Shown here: positions 1 to 5,682 of the stretch, in pieces
Layout: every line of letters starts with the position of its first letter
Numbering within the stretch: the first letter of the stretch is position 1
Source of the DNA: JAUQQI01 sp042408785
GTDB taxonomy: Bacteria; Chloroflexota; Dehalococcoidia; JAUQQI01
Direction of reading: 5' to 3'
DNA: 7,845 nucleotides
NCBI GenBank assembly: GCA_042408785.1
Contig: JBHOQU010000119.1
Span: 1 to 7,845 of the forward strand
Notes under the pieces: model-generated
The model's input: the letters and a program-made list of their open reading frames with translations, nothing else
Told to the model about the DNA's origin: nothing
Databases searched by the model: none
Translations under genes and position numbers: made by a program

Positions 1-1
1 T

Positions 2-148
2 TTGCGGCATGTGTTTGGGGGAGGAGGACCTGATTTTGGGGAAGAGATAACCCGTGAGACCCTTCTGGTTCGGGAGGGGGAAGTGATAAACCGGCGAGTT
101 CGGGAGCTGCTGGGCCTGCCCCCACTGGTCACCCAGCAGGCCGACTAA
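2..148 (+). CDS. C-terminal end of an unrecognised protein (partial, start outside window)
   Basis: An open frame enters from the left edge and ends at TAA (146-148), giving the last 48 residues of a protein. The tail has a Gly-rich turn (FGGGG), then a charged, probably helical stretch (EEITRETLLVREGEVINRRV), and ends GLPPLVTQQAD. No start codon is in the window. I do not recognise a family from so short a piece, and I saw no catalytic motif, membrane segment or signal. Its codon use (GTG, CTG, CGG, GCC) matches the GC-rich neighbours, which supports real coding. It lies upstream of and co-directional with the NfeD operon. However, about 205 bases of gene-free DNA and a separate TATAAT box lie between them, so I treat it as a separate transcription unit. 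Confidence 0.5.
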   Translation: MRHVFGGGGPDFGEEITRETLLVREGEVINRRVRELLGLPPLVTQQAD

Positions 149-180
149 AAACCCAGCCCCTGCGAATCGACTGCTGGGTT
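131..180 (+). other. Competing inverted repeats around the stop of the upstream gene
   Basis: The right arm CTGCTGGGTT (171-180) can pair with either of two upstream copies of ACCCAGC. ACCCAGCAG at 131-139, inside the end of the coding region, gives 9 perfect pairs with 171-179. AACCCAGC at 150-157, just after the stop, gives 8 perfect pairs with 173-180 and a 15-base loop. The second hairpin sits where a transcription terminator would be expected, but no run of T follows, so a classical intrinsic terminator is not supported. It could be an mRNA 3'-end stabilising hairpin. Confidence 0.4.
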
Positions 181-186
181 CCGCGT

Positions 187-289
187 CAGGGCTTAAAGTC
201 CGGGCTCTTTCACCGGGGCTTTCCAGTCATGCCCAACAATGGTATCGGGTAATCGCCGCAGAAACCGCGGGAACAACCGGAAAGCCCTG
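187..289 (+). other. Intergenic region with mutually exclusive long-range stems
   Basis: GGGCTTTCC (216-224) and GGAAAGCCC (279-287) are perfect 9-base inverted repeats enclosing 54 bases. The same right-hand strand can instead pair through AAGCCCTG (282-289) with CAGGGCTT (187-194), 8 perfect pairs. Three GGGCT-containing repeats occur about 13-14 bases apart (189, 202, 216). The switch-like layout resembles a leader or a small structured RNA. The closed element is about 72 bases, but it lacks T-arm and anticodon-arm features, so it is not a tRNA. No T-run follows. It lies upstream of the TATAAT of the NfeD gene, so it would be in that mRNA only if transcription starts further left. Confidence 0.3.
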
Positions 290-328
290 AAGAAAAACTT
301 GGCCGAGCCGGCGGCCCCGCTTGAGGGC

Positions 329-334
329 TATAAT
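329..334 (+). promoter_or_regulatory. -10 box (TATAAT) for the NfeD-slipin operon
   Basis: A perfect TATAAT stands 19 bases before the GTG start of the NfeD gene, so transcription should begin near 340-342 and leave only a 12-14 base leader. No convincing -35 hexamer lies 16-18 bases upstream (that stretch is G/C-rich), and there is no TG extension. The very short leader has at best a GGGA (341-344) as a weak ribosome-binding element. Confidence 0.6.
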
Positions 335-353
335 GTAAACGGGACGTATTTCG

Positions 354-1724
354 GTGGCAAGAACGGTTTTCGTTGCCCTTCTGGTCTTTGTCGCCCTCTT
401 CGGCGGAGCTTTCCGGGGGTCGGCTTGGGCGGCAGAGCCCTGGGTTGCGGTCCTTGAGCTTAAAGGCGTAATCAACCCGGTTTCGGCCCGCTACATCGAC
501 CGGGCCTTAACCGAGGCCGAAGAAGGCGGGGCCGTTGTGGCGGTCATCCTCCTGGACACACCCGGCGGCCTGGAATCTTCGATGCGGGACATCGTCCAGC
601 GAATTCTTAACGCCCGGATTCCGGTTATCGTCTACGTTTACCCGCCCGGCGGCCGGGCCGCCTCGGCGGGGGCCTTCATAACCATGGCCGCCCACGTGGC
701 CGCCATGGCCCCGGACACTGCCATCGGGGCCGCCCATCCGGTGGGCATCGGCACCGGGCAGGCGGATAACACCGTTATCGAAAAGGCCACCAACGACGCC
801 GCCGCCTTCATCCGGTCGCTGGCCCAGCGCCGGGGCCGCAATGCCGACTGGGCCGAGCGGGCCGTCCGGGAGAGCATCTCCAGCAACGCCGATGAGGCCG
901 TCCGGGACCGGGTGGTCGACGTGGTGGCCCCGGACCTGGGGTCCCTGCTGCGCCAGGTGGACGGCCGGGAAGTTCAGCTGGCCGTCGGCCGGGCCACCCT
1001 CCGCACCGCCGACGCCCGGGCTGTAAACCTGGAGATGAACCTGGTGGAGCGGTTCTTCCTGGCCATTACTGACCCGAACGTGGCCTACCTGCTCCTCACC
1101 CTGGCGATCCTGGCCATTTACTTCGAGCTGGCCAATCCCGGGGCGGTCCTGCCGGGGGTTATCGGGGGGATTTCCCTCCTCCTGGGCCTGCTGGCCCTAG
1201 GGATGTTGCCCGTGAACCTGGTGGGCCTGCTGCTCCTGGCCTTCGCCTTTCTGCTGTTCTTGGCCGAGATCTGGGTCACCAGCCACGGGGTCCTCACCGT
1301 CGGGGGGCTTATCTCCCTGGTGCTGGGCTCCCTGCTCCTCTTCAACCCCGGCGGGCCCCTCTTTGCCGTCTCTCTGCCCGTTATCGTCGGGGTCACCCTG
1401 ACCATGGGCCTGATGATGGCCCTCACGGTCGGGGCCATTATCCGGGGCCAGCGGCGGCGGCCTTACACCGGCCTGGAGGCCCTGGTCGGCCAGCTGGCCA
1501 CCGCCCGGACCGTCCTGGACCCCACTGGGATGGTCTTCGTCAACGGGGAGCTGTGGGAAGCCCGGAGCCTTAACGGGCGGGTTGAGGCCGGGGAAGAGGT
1601 TAAAATCGAAGGGCTGAGCGGCGTCACCCTTCTGGTGAGCCGCCTGAAGCCTGCGGAAAAGCCGGCTCCGGCCGAGGAAGTCCCGGAGCCGGCCGAGGTC
1701 CGAAAGGAGGAGGTCAATGCCTAG
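354..1724 (+). CDS. nfeD: NfeD-family membrane-bound serine protease (ClpP-like, long form)
   Basis: The 456-aa protein has the complete long NfeD plan. Residues 1-27 form a signal peptide (hydrophobic core, then SAWA-A). A ClpP/S49-like protease domain spans about 30-200. Four to five membrane helices lie at about 245-363, and a C-terminal OB-fold (NfeD domain) at about 373-431, followed by an acidic/Pro tail. The oxyanion-type motif DTPGG is at 68-72. The nucleophile is predicted as Ser104 in RAASAG and the general base as Lys144, matching the Ser/Lys dyad of the archaeal homologue PH1510. Family knowledge: these proteases face the cell exterior and cleave the hydrophobic C-terminus of a partner stomatin, and that partner is the next gene here. 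GTG 354 is the only standard in-frame start after the stop at 336-338. It lacks a good Shine-Dalgarno. The end overlaps the slipin start by 8 bases. Confidence 0.93.
   Translation: MARTVFVALLVFVALFGGAFRGSAWAAEPWVAVLELKGVINPVSARYIDRALTEAEEGGAVVAVILLDTPGGLESSMRDIVQRILNARIPVIVYVYPPGGRAASAGAFITMAAHVAAMAPDTAIGAAHPVGIGTGQADNTVIEKATNDAAAFIRSLAQRRGRNADWAERAVRESISSNADEAVRDRVVDVVAPDLGSLLRQVDGREVQLAVGRATLRTADARAVNLEMNLVERFFLAITDPNVAYLLLTLAILAIYFELANPGAVLPGVIGGISLLLGLLALGMLPVNLVGLLLLAFAFLLFLAEIWVTSHGVLTVGGLISLVLGSLLLFNPGGPLFAVSLPVIVGVTLTMGLMMALTVGAIIRGQRRRPYTGLEALVGQLATARTVLDPTGMVFVNGELWEARSLNGRVEAGEEVKIEGLSGVTLLVSRLKPAEKPAPAEEVPEPAEVRKEEVNA
1705..1713 (+). promoter_or_regulatory. Strong Shine-Dalgarno of the slipin gene
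   Basis: AGGAGGAGG inside the last codons of the NfeD gene ends 3 bases before ATG 1717; the AGGAGG at 1705-1710 is 6 bases away. This is the best ribosome-binding site in the window. It fixes the slipin start and contrasts with the first gene of the operon, which has almost none. The arrangement suggests the slipin is initiated independently and perhaps more strongly than the protease. Confidence 0.8.
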
Positions 1725-2520
1725 CGGCACCCTGGGGCTGATTATCGGCGCGATCGTCCTGTTCTTTATCTTCATCGTCCTGACGTCGGCCATAAAGATC
1801 GTTCAGGAATACGAGCGGGCCGTCGTCTTCCGGCTGGGACGGCTGGCCGGGATTCGGGGGCCCGGGCTGATCCTGCTGTGGCCCTTCATCGAGTGGGTGA
1901 AGGCGAAGGTGGACCTGCGGGTGGTGCCGATGAACGTGCCACCGCAGGAGGTCATCACCCGGGACAACGTCACCGTGAAGGTCAACGCCGTCGTTTACTT
2001 CCGGGTGGTCGACCCGGCGGCCGCCGTCCTTAAGGTCCTCGACCACATCCAGGCCACCTCCCAGATCGCCCAGACCACCCTCCGAAGCGTGGTCGGGCAG
2101 AGCGAGCTGGATGAGCTGCTGGCTCACCGGGAGCGCATCAACGAACGGCTCCAGCGCATCATCGACGAGCAGACCCTGGCCTGGGGGGTCAAGGTGAGCG
2201 TCGTCGAGGTGAAGGACGTGGAGCTTCCGCAGGCGATGCAGCGGGCGATGGCCCGGCAGGCCGAGGCCGAGCGGGAGAAGCGGGCCAAGATCATCCACGC
2301 CGAGGGCGAGCTTCAGGCCTCCCAGACCCTGGCCGAGGCGGCCCGGATTATCGCCTCCCAGCCTGCGGCCCTCCAGCTGCGCTACCTGCAGACCCTTACG
2401 GAGATCGCCAGCGAGCGGAACTCCACGGTGATTTTCCCGATCCCCATCGACCTGATAAGTCCGTTCATCGCGGCCGCTCAGGCCCGCCAGCCGGCGGCGG
2501 TGAGCCCGCCCACCGACTAG
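1717..2520 (+). CDS. Slipin, stomatin-like SPFH/band 7 membrane scaffold protein
   Basis: The 267-aa protein starts with one membrane helix (about 5-25). The SPFH/band 7 domain follows: EYERAVVFRLGR (31-42), the GPGL turn (48-51), the DLR..PMNVPPQEVITRDNV segment (66-85) and VVYFRV (92-97). An Ala/Glu-rich coiled-coil (about 170-212) comes next, then a conserved hydrophobic C-terminal patch STVIFPIPIDLISPF (236-250). Length and layout match bacterial and archaeal slipins. In the Pyrococcus pair PH1511/PH1510 the equivalent C-terminal hydrophobic patch is the NfeD cleavage site, so 236-250 is the likely substrate site of the upstream protease. Slipins oligomerise on the membrane and organise ordered microdomains. 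The ATG overlaps the NfeD stop by 8 bases, so the two genes form one operon. The stop TAG shares a CTAG with the stop of the convergent gene. Confidence 0.95.
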   Translation: MPSGTLGLIIGAIVLFFIFIVLTSAIKIVQEYERAVVFRLGRLAGIRGPGLILLWPFIEWVKAKVDLRVVPMNVPPQEVITRDNVTVKVNAVVYFRVVDPAAAVLKVLDHIQATSQIAQTTLRSVVGQSELDELLAHRERINERLQRIIDEQTLAWGVKVSVVEVKDVELPQAMQRAMARQAEAEREKRAKIIHAEGELQASQTLAEAARIIASQPAALQLRYLQTLTEIASERNSTVIFPIPIDLISPFIAAAQARQPAAVSPPTD

Positions 2521-2786
2521 CGCACCAGGCTTCCGAGGATGAAGATAAGGCCGAAGACGGCGGCGGCAACGACGGCGATCCGCACCAGCTCGCGCCTGAC
2601 GTAGGCTTCGATATCTTTAAAGTCGATGGCCACGGCCGGTTTGGGCCCGGCAGGGGCCGGGGGCCGGCGGGCCGGGAGGGGCTCGGCGGCGGACAAAGGC
2701 TCCGCCGGGGCCGGCGGCCGGGCCGGGTTCTGGCGGGCCTTCGGCTTCTTAAGGCGGCGGTGGGGCAGGGTCTTTTTCCGGCTCAT
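2517..2786 (-). CDS. Small Pro-rich protein with C-terminal membrane anchor, function unknown
   Basis: The 89-aa product begins with a very basic segment (MSRKKTLPHRRLKKPKAR) and continues with a Pro/Ala-rich low-complexity linker (about 20-52). A short amphipathic stretch DFKDIEAYVRRELVR (55-69) follows, and it ends with a single hydrophobic helix (about 70-87) and a terminal Arg. This predicts an N-in, tail-anchored protein whose basic N-terminus stays in the cytoplasm, perhaps touching RNA, DNA or phospholipid; that role is inference. I do not recognise a named family. The evidence that it is real is a perfect TATAAT located 9 bases before its ATG and clean convergence with the slipin gene (shared CTAG stop). 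It has no Shine-Dalgarno, and transcription would start within about 3 bases of the ATG, so it is probably leaderless. Confidence 0.75.
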   Translation of the reverse strand: MSRKKTLPHRRLKKPKARQNPARPPAPAEPLSAAEPLPARRPPAPAGPKPAVAIDFKDIEAYVRRELVRIAVVAAAVFGLIFILGSLVR

Positions 2787-2795
2787 CCGCCAAAG

Positions 2796-2801
2796 ATTAT
2801 A
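2796..2801 (-). promoter_or_regulatory. -10 box (TATAAT) of the tail-anchored protein gene
   Basis: Read on the minus strand, 2801 to 2796 is a perfect TATAAT, followed by 9 bases (CTTTGGCGG) and the ATG at 2786. A start site about 7 bases downstream gives a leader of 2-3 bases or none. The position of its -35 (about 2819-2824) falls on the -10 of the divergent promoter. Confidence 0.65.
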
Positions 2802-2819
2802 ACCCCGGTGGGCCTCGGG

Positions 2820-2825
2820 TATAAT
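2820..2825 (+). promoter_or_regulatory. -10 box (TATAAT) of the HTH protein gene
   Basis: A perfect TATAAT on the plus strand; the start site is expected near 2832, giving a leader of about 32 bases before ATG 2864. TTATAA at 2797-2802, the minus-strand -10 region, lies 17 bases upstream where the -35 should be. An AGGAG at 2832-2836 lies at the predicted 5' end, too far (27 bases) from the ATG to act as a normal Shine-Dalgarno. No alternative start codon was found between them. Confidence 0.6.
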
Positions 2826-2863
2826 CCGAACAGGAGCCCACCCCCGGCTTCTCTGTTTCGAAA

Positions 2864-3184
2864 ATGCGCACGCGGAACAAACCCCCGATTCTGGCCGGCG
2901 AGATTCGAAAACGCCTCGAAGCCGAGCGGCAGGCGGCCATCAGCAGCCGCGACCCCCTGGCCATCCGGTTCGCCCTCGACCGGTACGAGGTTCTAAGCGC
3001 CCTCCTCGCCGGCTACGCCGACGACGCCCCAGTGGACGTGGACAAAGTAACCATGCGGGTGAGCCAGGCGGCCAAGGCCCTGGGCTTTACCCCGAACCAC
3101 GTCCGCCAGCTCATTCGCCAGGGGAAAATCCAGGCCTTCAAGGCCGACAACGAGTGGCGCATCCCCCTCTGGGTAGTCCTTTGA
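2864..3184 (+). CDS. Small DNA-binding protein with excisionase-type (MerR-like) helix-turn-helix
   Basis: The 106-aa protein has a charged, mostly helical N-terminal part (about 10-52, with IRKRLEAERQAAISSRDPLA and RYEVLSALLAG). The C-terminal domain at about 63-106 reads MRVSQAAKALGFTPNHVRQL then IRQGKIQAFKADNEWRIPL. That is the classic HTH_17/excisionase pattern: helix-turn-helix, then a short wing with the W-R-I-P end. Such domains bind DNA in small transcription regulators and phage excisionases. No integrase or other mobile-element gene is near, so a regulator is more likely than a recombination factor. It is transcribed from one side of a symmetric divergent promoter, so it may regulate itself and the tail-anchored gene (inference). 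ATG 2864 is the only standard start downstream of the promoter. The translation signal is weak. Confidence 0.85.
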   Translation: MRTRNKPPILAGEIRKRLEAERQAAISSRDPLAIRFALDRYEVLSALLAGYADDAPVDVDKVTMRVSQAAKALGFTPNHVRQLIRQGKIQAFKADNEWRIPLWVVL

Positions 3185-3233
3185 GCGGATAATCAAGGTT
3201 GGCCTCGTCCCCCAACTGGGTGACCTTAACGGC

Positions 3234-3239
3234 GATAAT
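3234..3239 (+). promoter_or_regulatory. -10 box (GATAAT) of the DUF402 gene
   Basis: GATAAT matches the -10 consensus at 5 of 6 positions and ends 8 bases before GTG 3248, so the transcript would begin at or within about 2 bases of the start codon (leaderless). No clear -35 is seen. The AT-rich patch 3234-3244 stands out in an otherwise GC-rich context. Confidence 0.45.
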
Positions 3240-3247
3240 ATTAAGCT

Positions 3248-3766
3248 GTGACCGAGCGCATGCTGGCCGGGCCGGGCCGCCAGGTCTGGGTCCAGAAGCT
3301 CTCCTACGACGGCCGGCCGGGCTACGGCTACGCCGCCGAGCTCCTTGAGGCCGACGGCCGTATCGTCGTGCGGGCGCCCTTCCGGTCGCCCCACGGCCGC
3401 TCGGTCTTTTTGCCCGAGGTGGGCATCAGCCTCGACGAAGGGGACCTCTTCGTCGAGTATTACTACCGGGACCGCTGGTACAACATCATGAAAATCTTCG
3501 AGCCGGCCGGACGGCTTAAGGGCTACTATTGCAATATCTCCCTGCCGGCCGAGTTCGACGGCCGCCAGCTGACCTGGCGGGACCTCACCCTGGACGTGTT
3601 CATCTTCCCCGACGGAAGCTATAAGGTGCTGGATGAGGCCGATTTCGAGGCCTGCCACCTTTACCCCCCCGAGGTCAAAGCCACGGCCCGGGCGGCCGTC
3701 CACGAGCTCATCGACCTGGCCTCCCGCGGCGAGCCGCCCTTCGACGAGCTGAAAGGTGGAGGCTAG
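3248..3766 (+). CDS. DUF402 family protein (Ntdp/FomD-like nucleotide phosphohydrolase fold)
   Basis: The 172-aa protein is close to the usual length of DUF402 proteins and shows their core: an N-terminal beta region (about 10-60), then VEYYYRDRWYNIMKIF (69-84), GYYCNISLP (92-100), the acidic WRDLTLDVFIFPDG (110-123), and YKVLDEADFE (125-134). Likely metal/phosphate ligands by family are Asp112, Asp116, Asp129/Glu130 and Lys126. Characterised relatives hydrolyse nucleoside di/triphosphates (Ntdp) or a cytidylyl-phosphonate intermediate (FomD); the substrate here cannot be read from sequence. The likely start is GTG 3248, just after a GATAAT box, giving a leaderless mRNA. ATG 3260 (residue 5) is an alternative. 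The 3' end overlaps the glycosyltransferase gene by 11 bases, so the two are co-transcribed. Confidence 0.85.
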   Translation: MTERMLAGPGRQVWVQKLSYDGRPGYGYAAELLEADGRIVVRAPFRSPHGRSVFLPEVGISLDEGDLFVEYYYRDRWYNIMKIFEPAGRLKGYYCNISLPAEFDGRQLTWRDLTLDVFIFPDGSYKVLDEADFEACHLYPPEVKATARAAVHELIDLASRGEPPFDELKGGG

Positions 3767-5678
3767 CCGCCCACCGCCGGCTGTTCGGTCCGCAGTGCCA
3801 GCCCTCACAAAGACCCGGCCCGTTCCCGACCTGGTCCTCGGGGCCCTGGCAGTCGGCCTGGCCGCCTGGCTCCGGCTGGGCTGGCCGGGGGTCAACAACT
3901 TCGGCTTTGACGAAGCCTTCCTGAGCCGCCTGGCTCTCGAGGCGGCCGCCGGCCGAATACCCACGGTGGGGATGCCGGCCTCGGTGCCCATCCCGAACTT
4001 TCCGGGGGCGGCCTGGCTGATGGCCCTGCCGTATCTCTTGAGTCCGGACCCCCTGGCGGCAACCCTGTTTGTGGGGCTGACCAACGTCCTGGCCGTGGGC
4101 GGGGTTTTTTACCTGGCCCGGCGGGGCTGGGGCCTCACGGCCGCGGTTACGGCGGGACTGCTGGCCGCCGCCTCGCCCCCGTGGGTTCTGCATTCCCGCA
4201 ATATCTGGGCCCAGAACCTGATGGCCCCCCTCGCCACCCTCTGGGCCGCGGCGGCCTTTGCCGGGCTTATCCGGGGGCACCCCTGGGGGCTTTTCCTGTT
4301 CGGCTTCCTGGGCGGATTCGCCTTCCAGGTCCACTACTCCGGGCTGACCCTCGGGGCGGCAAGCCTTCTGCTCATCGGCCTCTTCCGGCCACGGAAACAT
4401 CGCCCGGCCCTCGCCGCCGGCTTTGCGGCGGCGGCCTTGGCCGCCGCACCCTTCGTCATAGCCGCCCTCTGCTGCCGGCCGGAAATCCTCGCCGGGCTAC
4501 GGGGGACGCTGGCCCGGCCGGCAACGGTGGACGTCGAAAGCCTGCGGCAGTGGGTAGGCCTCATCCGGGGCGAAGACAACCTGGGCGGGGGGTGGCTGGG
4601 GGCCGACTTAACCGGCAGCCTGGCCCTGGCCCTGGCAGCCCTGGGCCTGGCTCGCCTCGGGTTCGGGGCCCTGAAAGACCCCGAACCGGCCCGCCGCCTG
4701 AACGTCATCCTTCTGGCTTGGACCCTGACCCCGCCCCTCTTTTTCCTGGTCCATTCCACACCCCTTTATCCCAACTACCAGCTTATGGCCCTGCCGGCCG
4801 CCGCCATCGCCGCCGGCACCGCCGCCGGTCTCCTGCCCGGCCGGTGGGCAGCCCTGGTCCCGGCCGCCGCCCTGGTTGTAGCCTTAAACCAGGCCGCTGG
4901 TCTGGCCGGCGGGTTCGACCGGCTGGCGGCCGGACTGCCGGTGGACCATCCCTTCTCCCGGCCCCTCTTCCTGGTGCGGGAGGCGGCCGGGGCGGTGCGG
5001 AACGGGCGGCCGGTCGTGGTGATAGCGCCCGGGGATGCCCCCGAGTTTGACCCGGAACCGGCGATCTTCGACGCGCTCCTCTGGGACTACCCCCACCGCA
5101 TCGTCGACGGCCGCTCCGCCCTGATAATTCCGAACGGCGAGGCCAACCTGCTGATAACCTCCCCGGGGCTGTCGGCCCTCGAGGAGCTTCAAGCCGCCGG
5201 CCTGGGAACCCTCCCCCGGACCGAATTTCGCCGGGGCGGGTGGCCGCCGGTCCTGGCCCTGACCGTGAAGGCCGGACAGCCCCTGGGCTTTACACCCTTC
5301 GGGCCGGTTCCCCTGGCCGGGGATACCGAGTACCTGGGCTACCGCTGGCGGCGGGTTGGGGGCCGGTGGCGGCTGAGCAGCCTGTGGCGGGTGGGCCGGC
5401 CCCGCCCCGGCGAGGTCCTCCTGCAGTTTCACCACCTGCGGGCCGGGGACGAAAACGGACCGGTGGTTGCCACCCGGGATGTCCGGGTATCCTCCGGGGC
5501 CTGGCAGGCCGGGGACTTGGTAATCGTCTGGGCCGACTTTGAAAGCCTGCCCGGCCGGGGCCCCTTTTGGGTGGACACCGGCCTCTATCAATACCCGAGC
5601 ATCCGGCGAGTAGACCGCCTCGACCAGCCGGCGAACCCCCAGGGCCCCATCCGCCTCGGTCCGTTTTACGCCGACTGA
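3756..5678 (+). CDS. GT39/ArnT-like multi-span membrane glycosyltransferase with C-terminal soluble domain
   Basis: The 640-aa protein is a GT-C fold candidate. The first helix is at about 25-41. The first external loop carries the FDEAFL acidic pair (Asp52-Glu53), the expected catalytic/metal site, followed by IPNFPGAAWLMALPYLL (79-95). Further family-like marks are SPPWVLHSRNIW (140-151), FQVHYSG (190-196) and a late LYPNYQLMALPA segment (337-348). About ten helices reach to about residue 382. Residues about 400-510 form a globular region. Residues 520-640 look like a beta-rich domain (EYLGYRWRRVGGRWRLSSLW, then LDQPANPQGPIRLGPF). These enzymes move sugars from polyprenyl-phosphate donors to lipid or protein acceptors outside the membrane; donor and acceptor are unknown here. 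The start is uncertain: GTG 3756 overlaps the DUF402 gene, and GTG 3795 is an alternative. The gene ends 4 bases from the convergent gene. Confidence 0.85.
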   Translation: MEASRPPPAVRSAVPALTKTRPVPDLVLGALAVGLAAWLRLGWPGVNNFGFDEAFLSRLALEAAAGRIPTVGMPASVPIPNFPGAAWLMALPYLLSPDPLAATLFVGLTNVLAVGGVFYLARRGWGLTAAVTAGLLAAASPPWVLHSRNIWAQNLMAPLATLWAAAAFAGLIRGHPWGLFLFGFLGGFAFQVHYSGLTLGAASLLLIGLFRPRKHRPALAAGFAAAALAAAPFVIAALCCRPEILAGLRGTLARPATVDVESLRQWVGLIRGEDNLGGGWLGADLTGSLALALAALGLARLGFGALKDPEPARRLNVILLAWTLTPPLFFLVHSTPLYPNYQLMALPAAAIAAGTAAGLLPGRWAALVPAAALVVALNQAAGLAGGFDRLAAGLPVDHPFSRPLFLVREAAGAVRNGRPVVVIAPGDAPEFDPEPAIFDALLWDYPHRIVDGRSALIIPNGEANLLITSPGLSALEELQAAGLGTLPRTEFRRGGWPPVLALTVKAGQPLGFTPFGPVPLAGDTEYLGYRWRRVGGRWRLSSLWRVGRPRPGEVLLQFHHLRAGDENGPVVATRDVRVSSGAWQAGDLVIVWADFESLPGRGPFWVDTGLYQYPSIRRVDRLDQPANPQGPIRLGPFYAD

Positions 5679-5682
5679 GGCC

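Noticed and set aside
216..288. tRNA-sized element closed by GGGCTTT/AAAGCCC
   Set aside because: The acceptor-like stem is right in length, but there is no T-arm with TTC, no D-arm and no 5-bp anticodon stem on either strand.
1197..2298. Minus-strand open frames (about 198 and 194 codons) opposite nfeD and slipin
   Set aside because: Low-complexity Gln/Gly/Asp/Pro-rich products, with no ribosome-binding site, lying fully antisense to well-supported genes.
2864..3184. Phage excisionase or integration module
   Set aside because: The HTH type is shared with many chromosomal regulators. No integrase, attachment repeats or phage genes are nearby, and its composition matches its neighbours.
3195..3227. 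Hairpin GTTGG/CCAAC with outer AAGG/CCTT as a terminator of the HTH gene
   Set aside because: Only 5-6 pairs, with a large internal gap and no T-run. It may simply be spacer before the DUF402 promoter.
2993..4084. Long minus-strand open frame (363 codons) opposite the HTH, DUF402 and glycosyltransferase genes
   Set aside because: It is antisense to three supported genes. Its composition is typical of a GC-rich shadow frame and shows no domain motif.
4181..5050. Plus-strand open frame of 289 codons inside the glycosyltransferase gene
   Set aside because: Its product is almost only Gly, Pro, Arg and Ala, as expected from reading GC-rich codons out of frame. The enclosing frame has clear membrane helices and family motifs.
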